Shown: positions 35,170 through 44,726 of the stretch, piece after piece | Layout of the letters: every line of letters starts with the position of its first letter | How positions within the stretch are numbered: the first letter of the stretch is position 1 | Origin: Halalkalibacter akibai JCM 9157 | GTDB lineage: Bacteria > Bacillota > Bacilli > Bacillales > Bacillaceae_D | NCBI RefSeq assembly: GCF_000513135.1 | Contig: NZ_BAUV01000016.1 | Location: 17,828-81,827 of the forward strand | DNA length: 64,000 bases | Reading direction: 5' to 3' | Position numbers and translations under genes: made by a program | Notes under the pieces: model-generated | What the model was told of the DNA's origin: nothing | What the model saw: only the letters and a program-made list of their open reading frames with translations | Database searches by the model: none

Positions 35170-35553
35170 ATGTCTGCATTAAGAACTCTTGTAGGTTTAT
35201 GGAAAAATCATGAGGAAACAAAAGAAAAACCGAAGTTGCCCGAATTAAAAACGCGTTACTATAAAAAAAGTCGAGAAGTAATGATTGAACAAGTTAAAAA
35301 GATTGTCAATAACAATAAATTTCCGAATTGGAAAATATCAGAGATTGACGAAGAACGAGGTGAGGTCACATTAGTTAAACAAGGGATGGGTTCATCAATT
35401 ATGGTTGTCACCATCTTTAAAATTAATCCTGTAAAATCAGCAATTGATATTTACTGCGCAAAACAGGGATCATTTGGTGATTTGGGAAGTAGTTACAAAG
35501 CTATTTTACAATTTTTTAAAGCGCTTCACACAGAGGTAACACCGGAAGATTAA
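35170..35553 (+). CDS. small cytosolic protein of unknown function
   Basis: A 127-residue soluble protein with GAGGAGG before the ATG. After a basic start it reads as one alpha/beta domain (about residues 35-120) with YYKKSREVMIEQVKKIV, WKISEIDEERGEVTLVKQG and SIMVVTIFKINPVKSAIDIY. The pattern recalls small DUF1499-like bacterial proteins, but I cannot assign it. It is monocistronic, flanked by the malL terminator and another terminator, and shows no link to the sugar operons on either side. Confidence 0.7.
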   Translation: MSALRTLVGLWKNHEETKEKPKLPELKTRYYKKSREVMIEQVKKIVNNNKFPNWKISEIDEERGEVTLVKQGMGSSIMVVTIFKINPVKSAIDIYCAKQGSFGDLGSSYKAILQFFKALHTEVTPED

Positions 35554-35642
35554 TATCTAAAAGCTGAAACGTTGCAGAACGCTACTCACCTTAAGAAGTC
35601 AAATACTTCTATAGAAGGAAGGTAGAATCTCTCATATTGTCT

Positions 35643-35695
35643 CGGGGTTATTCCAAACGGGTCCTATATAGACCTTTTGGGATAACGCCTTTTTA
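35643..35695 (+). terminator. rho-independent terminator
   Basis: GGGGTTATTCC...GGGTC and GACC...GGGATAACGCC arms followed by five T; closely similar in sequence to the hairpin at 32944-32990. Confidence 0.75.
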
Positions 35696-35772
35696 TTAGA
35701 GGTCAATATATTGCACCTTTAAGTCAATATAGTAAGTATTTATTCTTTGCAATGAGCTTTATAATTAAAATA

Positions 35773-35786
35773 TGAAAGCGATTACA
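35773..35786 (+). promoter_or_regulatory. cre box (CcpA site) before the second sugar ABC operon
   Basis: TGAAAGCGATTACA matches the Bacillus cre consensus TGNAARCGNWWWCA at every fixed position. It lies 22 bp before the permease start, so it predicts repression by CcpA when glucose is present. Confidence 0.8.
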
Positions 35787-35808
35787 ATATTGAAGGCGGT
35801 GAAAAAAG

Positions 35809-36753
35809 GTGAGTGAAGTGGTTAAAGTACGTGGGGAAAAAAAAGAGGTCTACTTAGAAAGATCTACCACTAAAAACAAAATAAAATTCAAAAAAATATT
35901 AACGTACTTGGCCTTTGTAGGACCTGCACTTTTATTCTTTCTAGTCATACAAATAATCCCATTTGTAATGGGGATTTATTATTCTTTTACTTCATGGAAT
36001 GGAATTAGTTCTACAACGGAATGGGTAGGATTTGCTAACTACGCACGGATATTTACTAATGATGATCGGTTTTTTGACTCTTTCTTGTTTACGACAAAAT
36101 TTATGTTTGCGGCAGTAGTAATTAGTAATATTATTGGTTTCTCGTTTGCTCTTTTATTAAATTCTGCTCTGAAAACAAGAAACATGCTACGAACAGCCTT
36201 TTTTATTCCTAATGTAATTGGAGGGTTGTTGCTAGGGTTTATCTGGCAATTTATTTTTGTTAGGGGTTTTGCAGCAATTGGTGATTTAACGAACCTAGCT
36301 TTTTTTCAGCAACCTTGGTTAGGAGATGCCAAAACAGCTTTTTGGGGAATTGTCATCGTATTTGCATGGCAAATAAGTGGGTATATGATGGTCATTTATA
36401 TAGCGGCTCTTCAAGGAGTAGATTCTTCTTTACTAGAAGCAGCCAAAATAGATGGAGCTAGCCCAGTAACGATACTAACAAAGATTATTATACCGTTAAT
36501 ACTTCCAGCTTTTACAATTTGTTTCTTTTTAACGATTTCGATGGCCTTTAAAATCTTTGATTTGAACTTATCGTTAACTGGAGGAGGTCCTTTTAATTCA
36601 ACGCAGTCAGTAGCTATTAATATCTATCAAGAAGCTTTTACAAATAATAACTATGGACTAGGATCAGCTAAGTCAATTTTATTCTTTCTCGTTGTTGCCA
36701 TTGTAACAACTGTCCAAGTCATGATTACGAAGAAAAGGGAGGTTGAGGCGTAA
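35809..36753 (+). CDS. sugar ABC transporter permease (MalF/UgpA-like)
   Basis: A 314-residue six-helix permease of the carbohydrate uptake CUT1 family, with the EAA loop LEAAKIDGASPVTILTKIIIP. GTG start; AAGGCGGTG lies about nine bases upstream. Its stop overlaps the next start by one base (TAATG), showing translational coupling. The substrate is unknown, but the downstream ThuA/Gfo-Idh/isomerase set suggests a disaccharide or glycoside. A basic, charged N-terminus of about 30 residues precedes the first helix. Confidence 0.9.
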   Translation: MSEVVKVRGEKKEVYLERSTTKNKIKFKKILTYLAFVGPALLFFLVIQIIPFVMGIYYSFTSWNGISSTTEWVGFANYARIFTNDDRFFDSFLFTTKFMFAAVVISNIIGFSFALLLNSALKTRNMLRTAFFIPNVIGGLLLGFIWQFIFVRGFAAIGDLTNLAFFQQPWLGDAKTAFWGIVIVFAWQISGYMMVIYIAALQGVDSSLLEAAKIDGASPVTILTKIIIPLILPAFTICFFLTISMAFKIFDLNLSLTGGGPFNSTQSVAINIYQEAFTNNNYGLGSAKSILFFLVVAIVTTVQVMITKKREVEA

Positions 36754-37580
36754 TGAATAATAAATATACGAGTAAAACATTTATTCTAGAAGTCTTCGCG
36801 ATTCTAATTGCGATCCTCTTTCTTATTCCTTTTTACTTTGTCATTGTGAATTCTTTAAAAGGGTTTTCAGAAATATTAATAGATGCTGCAGCTTTACCTA
36901 ATGAATGGTTGTTTTCTAATTATCAAAAGGTATGGGAAATATTGAATTTTCCTAGAGCGTTTTGGAATTCACTCATTATCACCGTCGTGAGCAATGTGGG
37001 TCTTGTGATTATTAGTTCCATGGCGGCCTGGAAAATGGTAAGAACACCTGGTAAATTCAGCAAAATATTGTTCGTATTTTTTGTATCTGCAATGGTAATC
37101 CCATTTCAAACAGTTATGATTCCGCTCGTAAAACTAGGGGGAATGCTTGGTATTATGAATAGCCTTCCTGGCATTATCATCATGTACTTTGGATTTGGCG
37201 TTCCATTATCACTGTTTTTATTTCATGGTTTTGTAAAGACAGTACCTATTGAAGTGGAGGAATCAGCAAGGATAGATGGGTGTTCTCAATTTGGAGTATT
37301 CTGGAGAATTGTATTTCCACTTTTAAAACCTATAACTGTAACCGTTATCATTCTAAATACTCTTTGGATTTGGAATGACTATTTGTTACCACTACTTGTA
37401 TTACAAGATCCAGCACTGCGAACGATTCCTTTAGCAACTAGTTCATTTTTCGCTCAGTATACAAAACAATGGGATATGGGACTTGCAGCTTTAGTGCTCG
37501 GTATTGCACCTGTTATTTTATTCTTCTTATTTTTGCAAAAGCACATCATTAAAGGGATTGCGTCAGGATCTATTAAATAA
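36753..37580 (+). CDS. sugar ABC transporter permease (MalG/UgpE-like)
   Basis: A 275-residue CUT1 permease and partner of the preceding gene. The EAA loop reads VEESARIDGCSQFGVFWRIVFP, and the C-terminal LQKHIIKGIASGSIK is typical. The start codon shares a base with the stop of the upstream permease; GGGAGG is the ribosome binding site. The solute-binding protein follows after 72 bp, the reverse of the usual binding-protein-first order. Confidence 0.9.
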   Translation: MNNKYTSKTFILEVFAILIAILFLIPFYFVIVNSLKGFSEILIDAAALPNEWLFSNYQKVWEILNFPRAFWNSLIITVVSNVGLVIISSMAAWKMVRTPGKFSKILFVFFVSAMVIPFQTVMIPLVKLGGMLGIMNSLPGIIIMYFGFGVPLSLFLFHGFVKTVPIEVEESARIDGCSQFGVFWRIVFPLLKPITVTVIILNTLWIWNDYLLPLLVLQDPALRTIPLATSSFFAQYTKQWDMGLAALVLGIAPVILFFLFLQKHIIKGIASGSIK

Positions 37581-37652
37581 GTTAACAACTTTGTAGTTTC
37601 TTACTACAAAATTTTATAAAATAAAAATGGATTTAGAGGAGGGCAATTGCAG

Positions 37653-38951
37653 ATGAAACGACTATTCTTTCTTTGCATTTCAATGTTAATGTTAGCTAGT
37701 ATCATTGCTTGTTCATCTAGTGATACGGGAAGTTCAACCGAGGAACCAAATTCTGATGGTGAAACTCCAGTAGAGGTAAAGGAAGAGATTGTTACGTTAA
37801 ATTTCTTTCAGTTTAAAGTCGAGATTGCTGATCAACTTCAAGAAATGTTAAAAGAGTTTGAAGCAGAACATCCCCATATTAGGGTAAAGCTTGAGACAGT
37901 TGGTGGAGGTGCAGACTATGGTGCAGCTCTAAAGGCAAAATTTGCTTCTGGGGAAAAGCCAGATATTTTTAATAATGGTGGATTTAACGAACTTGGTCTT
38001 TGGAAAGAACATTTAGCTGATCTTTCAAATGAACCTTGGGTTGAACATTTGTTACCAATTGGAAAAGTACCAATGACTGATGAAGATGGTAAGCTTTATG
38101 GCATGCCTGTAAATCTAGAAGGCTATGGATTTGTTTATAATAAAGATCTATTTGAGCAAGCTGGAATAAGTGAAGCTCCAGCAACCATGTCTGATTTACA
38201 AGAAGCTGTAGAAAAGTTAGAAGCAGCTGGAATTACAGCTTTTGCCGCAGGATATGGTGAATGGTGGGTCGTTGGACAACATTTATTAAACATTCCATTT
38301 GCCCAGCAAGATGATCCTGTTGCGTTTATTGAAGGATTAAACGATGGGACAGAAACATTTATCGGAAACAAACATTTTGAAGATTTCAAACAAGTTATTG
38401 ACACAGAAATTAAATACGGTAACAACAATCCACTAACGACAGATTACAATACTCAAGTCACTTTATTTGCTTCTGGTGAAACGGCAATGCTTCAACAAGG
38501 TAACTGGACTGAAAATATGATCTATCAAATTAATCCAGAGATTAACATGGCTTTCCTACCTATTCCTTTAAACGATGAGGCTGAAGCGAATCGGATCCCT
38601 GTTGGTGTTCCGAATAACTGGGCTATTAATAAAAACTCTGAAAATCTTGAAGAGGCTAAACTACTACTAGATTGGATGGTTTCTTCAGAAACTGGTAAGC
38701 GTTACATGACGGAAGAATTTGCTTTTATCCCTGCTTTTGATAATATTGAGCCTGCTGGTTTGGGTGCATTAGGGGAGTCTATTTTAGAATATTCAGTAGA
38801 AGATAAAACAATCCCTTGGACTTGGTTTAGATGGCCAGATGGCGCCAATATGGATTTCGCAGCTGCCATTCAAGAGTATGTTGCAGGGCAAATTGAGTAT
38901 GATGAAGTGTTAGAGAAGTTCCAAGCAACTTGGGATAATTTAAAGAAATAA
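37653..38951 (+). CDS. sugar ABC transporter solute-binding lipoprotein
   Basis: A 432-residue extracellular lipoprotein. The signal peptide ends LASIIACSSS, giving a lipid-modified Cys near residue 22. The mature part is a type-1 (CUT1) binding protein with NGGFNELGLWKEHLADL, YGMPVNLEGYGFVYNKDLF and FASGETAMLQQGNW. ATG 37653 follows GAGGAGGG; an upstream in-frame TTG lies inside the spacer and is rejected. It is the third gene of the operon. A hairpin without a T run (38991-39022) separates it from the sensor kinase gene. Confidence 0.92.
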   Translation: MKRLFFLCISMLMLASIIACSSSDTGSSTEEPNSDGETPVEVKEEIVTLNFFQFKVEIADQLQEMLKEFEAEHPHIRVKLETVGGGADYGAALKAKFASGEKPDIFNNGGFNELGLWKEHLADLSNEPWVEHLLPIGKVPMTDEDGKLYGMPVNLEGYGFVYNKDLFEQAGISEAPATMSDLQEAVEKLEAAGITAFAAGYGEWWVVGQHLLNIPFAQQDDPVAFIEGLNDGTETFIGNKHFEDFKQVIDTEIKYGNNNPLTTDYNTQVTLFASGETAMLQQGNWTENMIYQINPEINMAFLPIPLNDEAEANRIPVGVPNNWAINKNSENLEEAKLLLDWMVSSETGKRYMTEEFAFIPAFDNIEPAGLGALGESILEYSVEDKTIPWTWFRWPDGANMDFAAAIQEYVAGQIEYDEVLEKFQATWDNLKK

Positions 38952-38990
38952 GAAGTGCAAGTAAAGGGAAAACAATAACTTTAAGAAAAC

Positions 38991-39022
38991 AGAAAACATA
39001 TCTATACGTAGATATGTTTTCT
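38991..39022 (+). other. perfect 14-bp hairpin between binding-protein and kinase genes
   Basis: AGAAAACATATCTA and TAGATATGTTTTCT pair perfectly around TACG. No T run follows, so partial attenuation or message stabilisation is more likely than full termination; it would keep the regulators at lower levels than the binding protein. Confidence 0.6.
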
Positions 39023-39063
39023 GGCTTATACTTTCCTCATGGGGAACGCTAGGAGGAATAGTA

Positions 39064-40833
39064 TTGTTTAAAAATAGCATTAGAAATAAATTAATCGTGA
39101 TATTACTTCTCATTACAGTCATCCCATTTGGGAGTTCTATCGTTGTTACCTATCTTTATACAAAAGAATCTTTAAAGGATCAATCAATTCAAGAAAATAT
39201 TAATCTTTTATATCAAGGGAAAATAAACATTGAAAGCTATTTAAAGGAATTAAATAATTTTACGTTTTCTTTTTATAGTAATCCTGAGTTCATGAATTTT
39301 CTTCGGAAAAATGAAACAGACGGGTTTATTTCTAGAGGCATAGCTCCTGGCATTTTACATTCCCTACTATATAGTGAAGAAAGTGTATTTAGAGCTTCCT
39401 TGTTAATAGTAAAGCATCAAGAAATGTTAACAGCCTCAAAACGTTCTGCTATCATTTACACACAATTAATGGATCATGATGAAATTGATTATTATCAAAA
39501 AGCTCGAAATCATTCTGCTAATCTATATATTGAACCTTTAAATGAATTTAATCGCTTTACTATTCACAGAGTTTTTAGAGACGTCCCCGCTCAAGATATT
39601 TTAGCTTATGTTTCACTAGAAATTAGGCCAGATAAAATTAATCAGCTTAGTAAATATTTATACCATGAAGGCAAAGAGGAATTTTACATTTTAAACCGAG
39701 AAGGCAATTTTATTTATAACTCAGAAACTGGAGCGCATACTCAGAGTGAATCAGGTTGGAAAGAATCTCTATTACAAGGAAACGAACAAGGTGGCACAAT
39801 TGTTTGGAAAGACTCGTCTTTTGATGGAGTAATCGTGTATGACACCATTTCTGAAGCTACAGGAAGCTGGATATTAGTCAAGCGTATTCCATTTACGACC
39901 CTTTATGAAAGCGCATACGGTGTAGCGATGATTAATATTTTCTTTGGAATCATTGGTTTATTACTAGTTGTTCTTTCTACGTTATTCGTTTCTTTTAAAA
40001 TAACTTCACCGATTAGAATTCTTATGCAAAATATAAGGCAGATTGAAAAAGGGAACATGCAAACTCAATTTCACTCTCTTGGAACGGATGAAATTGGAAT
40101 TTTAGGTGACCGTTTTAAGGCAATGGTTGAAAAAATTAATCAACTAATTAATAGAGAATATAAATTACAATTAGAAAATAAAACAAATCAATTAAAAGTC
40201 CTTCAATCTCAAGTTAACCCACATTTTCTTTATAATACTTTACAATCGATTGGAACGATGGCGTTAAAAAGTAAAGTACCTGAGATTTATTCTTCTCTTA
40301 CTGATCTTTCACAGATTATGAGGTATAGCATGAATATGGAAGAAGATATAGTGGAATTAGCGAAAGAAGTAAATTACACGAAAGCTTATTTACTTTTGCA
40401 GAAGCAACGGTTCGGAGATGACCTTGAATTTATTATTGATTTAGACGAAAAGGCGCTTTATACAAAAGTACCAAAAATGATTTTGCAACCAATCGTAGAA
40501 AATTACTTCAAACATGGCTTCGATAATCGTCAGGAAAAAGGCATAATCAAAATTAAATGCAAACAGAAAGATTCACATTTGTTTATTTCAATCAGCGATA
40601 ATGGAATTGGAGTTACAGTAGACAGATTAAAGGAGATTCAAGAGCAGCTGAAACTTAATCACATTAGCGGGTCCAATATAGGATTAAAAAATGTATATGA
40701 ACGCTTGAGGTTGTATTATACGGGAGATATCATGTTTAAAGTCCAAAATCGAAATAAAGGTGGCTTTCTTGTTCTTATAAGGCTTCCAATAAAACTGGGG
40801 GAGGTTACTCATGAAGGCGATTATCATCGATGA
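39064..40833 (+). CDS. YesM-family sensor histidine kinase
   Basis: A 589-residue membrane kinase. A helix near residues 7-32 and another near 290-315 frame an extracellular dCache-like sensor. They are followed by HAMP (about 315-365), His_kinase (QVNPHFLYNTLQSI, phosphoacceptor His387) and HATPase (NYFKHGF, ISDNGIGVT, GSNIGLKNVYERL). This is the YesM class that pairs with YesN regulators to sense sugars, often through the binding protein. TTG start, seven bases after AGGAGG. Its end overlaps the regulator start by 23 bp. Confidence 0.91.
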   Translation: MFKNSIRNKLIVILLLITVIPFGSSIVVTYLYTKESLKDQSIQENINLLYQGKINIESYLKELNNFTFSFYSNPEFMNFLRKNETDGFISRGIAPGILHSLLYSEESVFRASLLIVKHQEMLTASKRSAIIYTQLMDHDEIDYYQKARNHSANLYIEPLNEFNRFTIHRVFRDVPAQDILAYVSLEIRPDKINQLSKYLYHEGKEEFYILNREGNFIYNSETGAHTQSESGWKESLLQGNEQGGTIVWKDSSFDGVIVYDTISEATGSWILVKRIPFTTLYESAYGVAMINIFFGIIGLLLVVLSTLFVSFKITSPIRILMQNIRQIEKGNMQTQFHSLGTDEIGILGDRFKAMVEKINQLINREYKLQLENKTNQLKVLQSQVNPHFLYNTLQSIGTMALKSKVPEIYSSLTDLSQIMRYSMNMEEDIVELAKEVNYTKAYLLLQKQRFGDDLEFIIDLDEKALYTKVPKMILQPIVENYFKHGFDNRQEKGIIKIKCKQKDSHLFISISDNGIGVTVDRLKEIQEQLKLNHISGSNIGLKNVYERLRLYYTGDIMFKVQNRNKGGFLVLIRLPIKLGEVTHEGDYHR

Positions 40834-41638
40834 TGAGAAACATGTACGTGAGGGGCTCTTATTATTAGCTGACTGGGATAGATTCCATGTAACAACCGTA
40901 TTAGAAGCAGCAGATGGGCATGAAGCTATGGATTTAATTTTGAAGCACAAACCTGAAATTATCTTTACGGATATGAATATGCCACGTTGTGATGGAATTG
41001 AGTTATTAAAAAAAATTCACACTACTAAACTAAATGCTAAGGTCATTGTTATAAGTGGATATGACGATTTTAAATATACAAAAAATGCGATTACCTGTGG
41101 TGGTTTTGATTATCTTTTAAAACCGATTAATCCAACTGAGCTAAATGATACAATACAAAGAGCCATAACCGAGTGGAAAGAACAAAATAAGGCTATTTCT
41201 ATATCTCCTGTTGAAAAAGAGAAAAATACAGTACAACAAATTGAGGAATATATTAGATTAAATTTTCGCGAAGATATAAAACTTCAAGATATAGCTAATC
41301 GTTTTTTCCTGAGTAGAGAATATATCTCTCGAAAATTCAAACAAGAATATCAAGAGACGCTGATTGATTATGTTACAAAAGTTAGAATGGAACATGCAAA
41401 ACAACTTTTGAGAAATCCAGTATTAAAAATTTATGAAGTTGCAGAAGAAGTTGGCTACCAAAATGATAAGTATTTCATAAAAGTATTTAAAAAAATGGAG
41501 GGAATTACCCCGAAGGAATTTCGTAACATTACCGCAAAAAAATCTATGATAATAACAGAAGAATTTAACAAAATACTATTGTCATCTAAAAAAGATTGCT
41601 TTAGAATGAAAGTGCCGAAACTTTTTAGTAAGCGTTAA
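40811..41638 (+). CDS. YesN-family response regulator with AraC-type DNA-binding domain
   Basis: A 275-residue protein. The receiver domain (about residues 1-120) has the acidic pocket DDE near 8 and phosphoacceptor Asp54 in FTDMNMPRCDG. A C-terminal AraC double helix-turn-helix follows (about 150-245: IANRFFLSREYISRKFKQEY and VAEEVGYQNDKYFIKVFKKMEG). The short basic tail after residue 250 is unusual. It is translationally coupled to the kinase and probably activates the ABC operon and perhaps the thuA operon. Confidence 0.91.
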   Translation: MKAIIIDDEKHVREGLLLLADWDRFHVTTVLEAADGHEAMDLILKHKPEIIFTDMNMPRCDGIELLKKIHTTKLNAKVIVISGYDDFKYTKNAITCGGFDYLLKPINPTELNDTIQRAITEWKEQNKAISISPVEKEKNTVQQIEEYIRLNFREDIKLQDIANRFFLSREYISRKFKQEYQETLIDYVTKVRMEHAKQLLRNPVLKIYEVAEEVGYQNDKYFIKVFKKMEGITPKEFRNITAKKSMIITEEFNKILLSSKKDCFRMKVPKLFSKR

Positions 41639-41671
41639 CAAGTTTGCGGGACTATGATGAAGGAGGGTCTA

Positions 41672-42661
41672 ATGGCAACGATAGAAGATGTAGCTAAGTT
41701 AGCTGGCTTATCGCGATCTACCGTTTCTAGGGTTATTAATCATCATCCCTATGTTTCAGAAAAGAAAAAACAACTCGTGTATGCTGCAATGAAACAATTA
41801 GAGTATTATCCTAATTCATCAGCGCAACGCTTGAGAAGACAGAAAACCGATACGATTGCTGTACTTGTCCCAAGGTTAACAAATCCATTTTTCCCTGTTT
41901 TAATTGAAGAATTGGATTTAGTTGCAGTTGAACATGGGTTACAGTTGCTCATTTGTCAAACTCAGCAAAATGAAGAAAAGGAACTCAGTTTTCTAAACTT
42001 ATTAAAAACGAAACAAGTCGATGGTTTAATTTTTACTGCAATTGAAAATGATTGGGAGACCATTGCCCCTTATAAGGAATGGGGACCGATCATATTATGC
42101 AATGAATATAAATCGGAGGCTACCGTTCCTATTGTTCGGTTGAATCAAGTAAAGGGCAGTTACTTAGGTACTAAGCATTTAATTGAAAGTGGTCATACGA
42201 AAATTGCCTTCTGTGGTGGAACGGAAAGTGAATTAGGTATAGATCGAAAAAAAGGTTTTATGAAAGCAATGGAAGAAGCTGGACTGATTATGTCAGAAGA
42301 TTGGTTTTTCCCGTCGTCTTATAGTATTGATTGCGGAAAAGACATCTTAAAAACTCTGTTTGCTATGAAAAACCGGCCTACTGCAGTTTTCACAGGAAGT
42401 GATGAAATAGCCGCAGGAATTATTAAGGAAGCTAAAAGTCTTGGAGTGAGTATTCCAGATGAATTAGCAGTAATTGGCTTTGATGATCAACCGATTGCAG
42501 AGTTAATGGAGCCAGCATTAACAACTATCCAACAGCCTGTTAAAGATATGGGTAAGAAGACGATGGAAGTAATGGTATCTATGCTAAATTCTGATATAGT
42601 TAATGATCAAGACCAAATTTATGAATTACCAATTAGACTTGTTAAAAGACAATCTGTTTAA
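41672..42661 (+). CDS. LacI-family transcriptional repressor
   Basis: A 329-residue repressor: helix-turn-helix TIEDVAKLAGLSRSTVSRVI, hinge SSAQRLRRQKTDTIAVLVP, then the sugar-binding domain. It starts 33 bp after the YesN-type regulator; AAGGAGGG precedes ATG 41672, and the ATG at 41654 lies upstream of that site. Three similar operators lie in the 157 bp between it and thuA, so it most likely controls the thuA-oxidoreductase-isomerase genes. The sugar ligand is unknown. Confidence 0.91.
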   Translation: MATIEDVAKLAGLSRSTVSRVINHHPYVSEKKKQLVYAAMKQLEYYPNSSAQRLRRQKTDTIAVLVPRLTNPFFPVLIEELDLVAVEHGLQLLICQTQQNEEKELSFLNLLKTKQVDGLIFTAIENDWETIAPYKEWGPIILCNEYKSEATVPIVRLNQVKGSYLGTKHLIESGHTKIAFCGGTESELGIDRKKGFMKAMEEAGLIMSEDWFFPSSYSIDCGKDILKTLFAMKNRPTAVFTGSDEIAAGIIKEAKSLGVSIPDELAVIGFDDQPIAELMEPALTTIQQPVKDMGKKTMEVMVSMLNSDIVNDQDQIYELPIRLVKRQSV

Positions 42662-42673
42662 TGAAAGGCAAGC

Positions 42674-42749
42674 TGAGATCGATTTCACATTTTAAAGTGG
42701 TGTTGTGGGAACGATCTCAGAAAAAATGATTGATGTGGGAACGATCTCA
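42674..42749 (+). promoter_or_regulatory. three LacI-type operators upstream of thuA
   Basis: TGAGATCGATTTCA (42674-42687), TGGGAACGATCTCA (42706-42719) and TGGGAACGATCTCA (42736-42749) fit one CG-centred palindrome, TGRGAWCGWTCYCA. Centres are 32 and 30 bp apart, about three helix turns, so all face the same side of the DNA. They lie directly after the LacI-type gene and differ clearly from the GCAAACG operators of the maltodextrin genes. Confidence 0.78.
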
Positions 42750-42817
42750 CAAATACTTTTTCAATTTGCAGGCAGGAAATTCAAACAAAATAATAGGTGT
42801 AATATAGGAGGATTTAT

Positions 42818-43543
42818 ATGTTGAATGTTACCGTTTGGAATGAAAACCGTCATGAACAAAAGAACCCTGTCGTTCGTGAAATTTATCCAGAAGGAATTCA
42901 TGGGGCCATTGCAAACTTTTTAACTACAGAATCGGTAAATGTTAAGACGGCTACACTTGATGAACCTAATCATGGTTTAAGTGATGATGTTTTAAATTCT
43001 ACTGATGTATTAATTTGGTGGGGACATTTAGCTCATGAAGAGGTAGAAGACGCTATTGTAAATAAAGTGAAGCAAAGAGTGTTAGAGGGAATGGGTTTGA
43101 TCGTTCTACATTCAGGACATTTCTCTAAAATTTTTAAAACTTTAATGGGAACAACTTGCGATTTAAAGTGGAGAGAAGCTGATGATAAAGAGCGATTATG
43201 GGTAATTGATCCTAGTCACCCAATCGTTGAAGGGATTGGCGAGTACATTGAACTTGAAAAAGAAGAAATGTATGGTGAACACTTTGACATTCCTGCACCT
43301 GACCAATTAATAATGATGAGTTGGTTCGAAGGTGGAGAAGTGTTTAGAAGTGCTTGTACATACCAAAGAGGTAAAGGGAAGGTATTTTATTTCCGTCCGG
43401 GACATGAAACTTATCCAACTTACCATAACGAAGAAATTCAGCGTGTCATATCAAATGCTGTTCAGTGGGCTAAACCAACAGAAAGAAATATGCCTGTTTA
43501 TGGAAATGCAAAACCTCTAGAAGAAATTCAAGAGAAGAATTGA
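42818..43543 (+). CDS. ThuA-like (trehalose utilisation family) protein
   Basis: A 241-residue ThuA-domain protein with the class I glutamine amidotransferase-like fold but without its Cys-His-Glu triad pattern. Recognisable stretches are [27 protein letters not shown] and [15 protein letters not shown]. In rhizobia ThuA and ThuB handle trehalose and related disaccharides through the 3-keto sugar. AGGAGG stands before the ATG. It is the first gene of a probable three-gene set with the oxidoreductase and isomerase and is preceded by three operators. Confidence 0.88.
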   Translation: MLNVTVWNENRHEQKNPVVREIYPEGIHGAIANFLTTESVNVKTATLDEPNHGLSDDVLNSTDVLIWWGHLAHEEVEDAIVNKVKQRVLEGMGLIVLHSGHFSKIFKTLMGTTCDLKWREADDKERLWVIDPSHPIVEGIGEYIELEKEEMYGEHFDIPAPDQLIMMSWFEGGEVFRSACTYQRGKGKVFYFRPGHETYPTYHNEEIQRVISNAVQWAKPTERNMPVYGNAKPLEEIQEKN

Positions 43544-43664
43544 GTTTCATAACTAATTTAGAGTAGGCTGTTGAGTTTATGTACAGTCTAAGCAATGGAT
43601 CTAGTTAGAAATTATAGTAAATATATAAATTAAAAATATATGTTTTTATTAGGAGGAAATTATT

Positions 43665-44687
43665 ATGAGTAAAATTAAAGTAGGCGTTATTGGTTGTGGA
43701 AGTATTGCAAAGCATCGTCATTTACCTGAATATGCAAATAATAACAAGGTAGAAATTGTCGCTGTATGTGATATTAATGAAGAACGAGTAAATGAATTTG
43801 CAGAACTATACAATGCAAAAGCGTACACAAGCTACGAAGAGTTGCTAAGAGTATCTGATATTGATGCTGTAAGCGTTTGTACACCAAACTACCTACATGC
43901 ACCGATCTCGATTGCTGCATTACAAGCGGGTAAACATGTTCTTTGTGAAAAGCCGATGGCTACATCACAGGTAGAAGCTGAGAATATGATTAAAGCAGCA
44001 AAAGAAAACAATAAAAAACTAATGATTGCTCATAATCAACGTTTTGTTCCTTCGCATCAAAAAGCAAGACAATTAATTGAAAATGGTGAAGTAGGAAAAA
44101 TCTATAGCTTCCGTACAGCATTTGGTCATGGTGGTCCAGAAAGATGGAGTGCTGACGGGGCAGATAGCTGGTTTTTTAGAAAAGAAGAGGCATTCATTGG
44201 TGCGATGGGTGACCTAGGAGTCCATAAAACTGATTTATTACGCTTTATTCTTGGTGAAGAATTTGTGGAAGTCGGAGCATTTATTGAAACAAGTGCAAAA
44301 GCAAATGCAGATGTAGATGATACGGCTGTGTGTGTTTTAAAATCAGAAAGTGGCATTATTGGTACATTAGCTGCTAGTTGGTCTTATCAAAAAGAAGATA
44401 ACTCTACGATTATTTATGGAGAAAAAGCCATTCTTCGTATTGAAGATGATCCAACTAACTCACTTGTTGTTCAATATAAAACAGGGGAAATTGTAAAATA
44501 CGAATTAGGTGGAATTCAGACAAATGAATCGGGTGGACAAACAAATACACAAGTAATAGACCAGTTTGTTACGTCTATCGTTGAGGACATTGAACCTGTA
44601 ATCTCTGGTGAAGAAGGAATGAAGTCGCTTCAAGTTGTACTCGCTGCCCTTGAATCAAATGAAACGAAACGTATAACAAGTTTATAA
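43665..44687 (+). CDS. Gfo/Idh/MocA-family NAD(P)-dependent sugar oxidoreductase
   Basis: A 340-residue two-domain enzyme. The N-terminal Rossmann fold begins VGVIGCGSIAKHRHLP and holds the family CEKPMA motif near residue 93. The C-terminal domain has GDLGVHKTDLLRFIL, whose DxGxHxxD-type residues contribute catalysis. Substrates in the family are sugars or inositols; next to ThuA it probably oxidises or reduces a sugar or disaccharide carbon, for example at C3. TAGGAGG precedes the ATG; the isomerase gene follows 39 bp later. Confidence 0.91.
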   Translation: MSKIKVGVIGCGSIAKHRHLPEYANNNKVEIVAVCDINEERVNEFAELYNAKAYTSYEELLRVSDIDAVSVCTPNYLHAPISIAALQAGKHVLCEKPMATSQVEAENMIKAAKENNKKLMIAHNQRFVPSHQKARQLIENGEVGKIYSFRTAFGHGGPERWSADGADSWFFRKEEAFIGAMGDLGVHKTDLLRFILGEEFVEVGAFIETSAKANADVDDTAVCVLKSESGIIGTLAASWSYQKEDNSTIIYGEKAILRIEDDPTNSLVVQYKTGEIVKYELGGIQTNESGGQTNTQVIDQFVTSIVEDIEPVISGEEGMKSLQVVLAALESNETKRITSL

Positions 44688-44726
44688 AAAATTAGTCTTG
44701 ATAAATGAAATATAAGGAGGATGACA

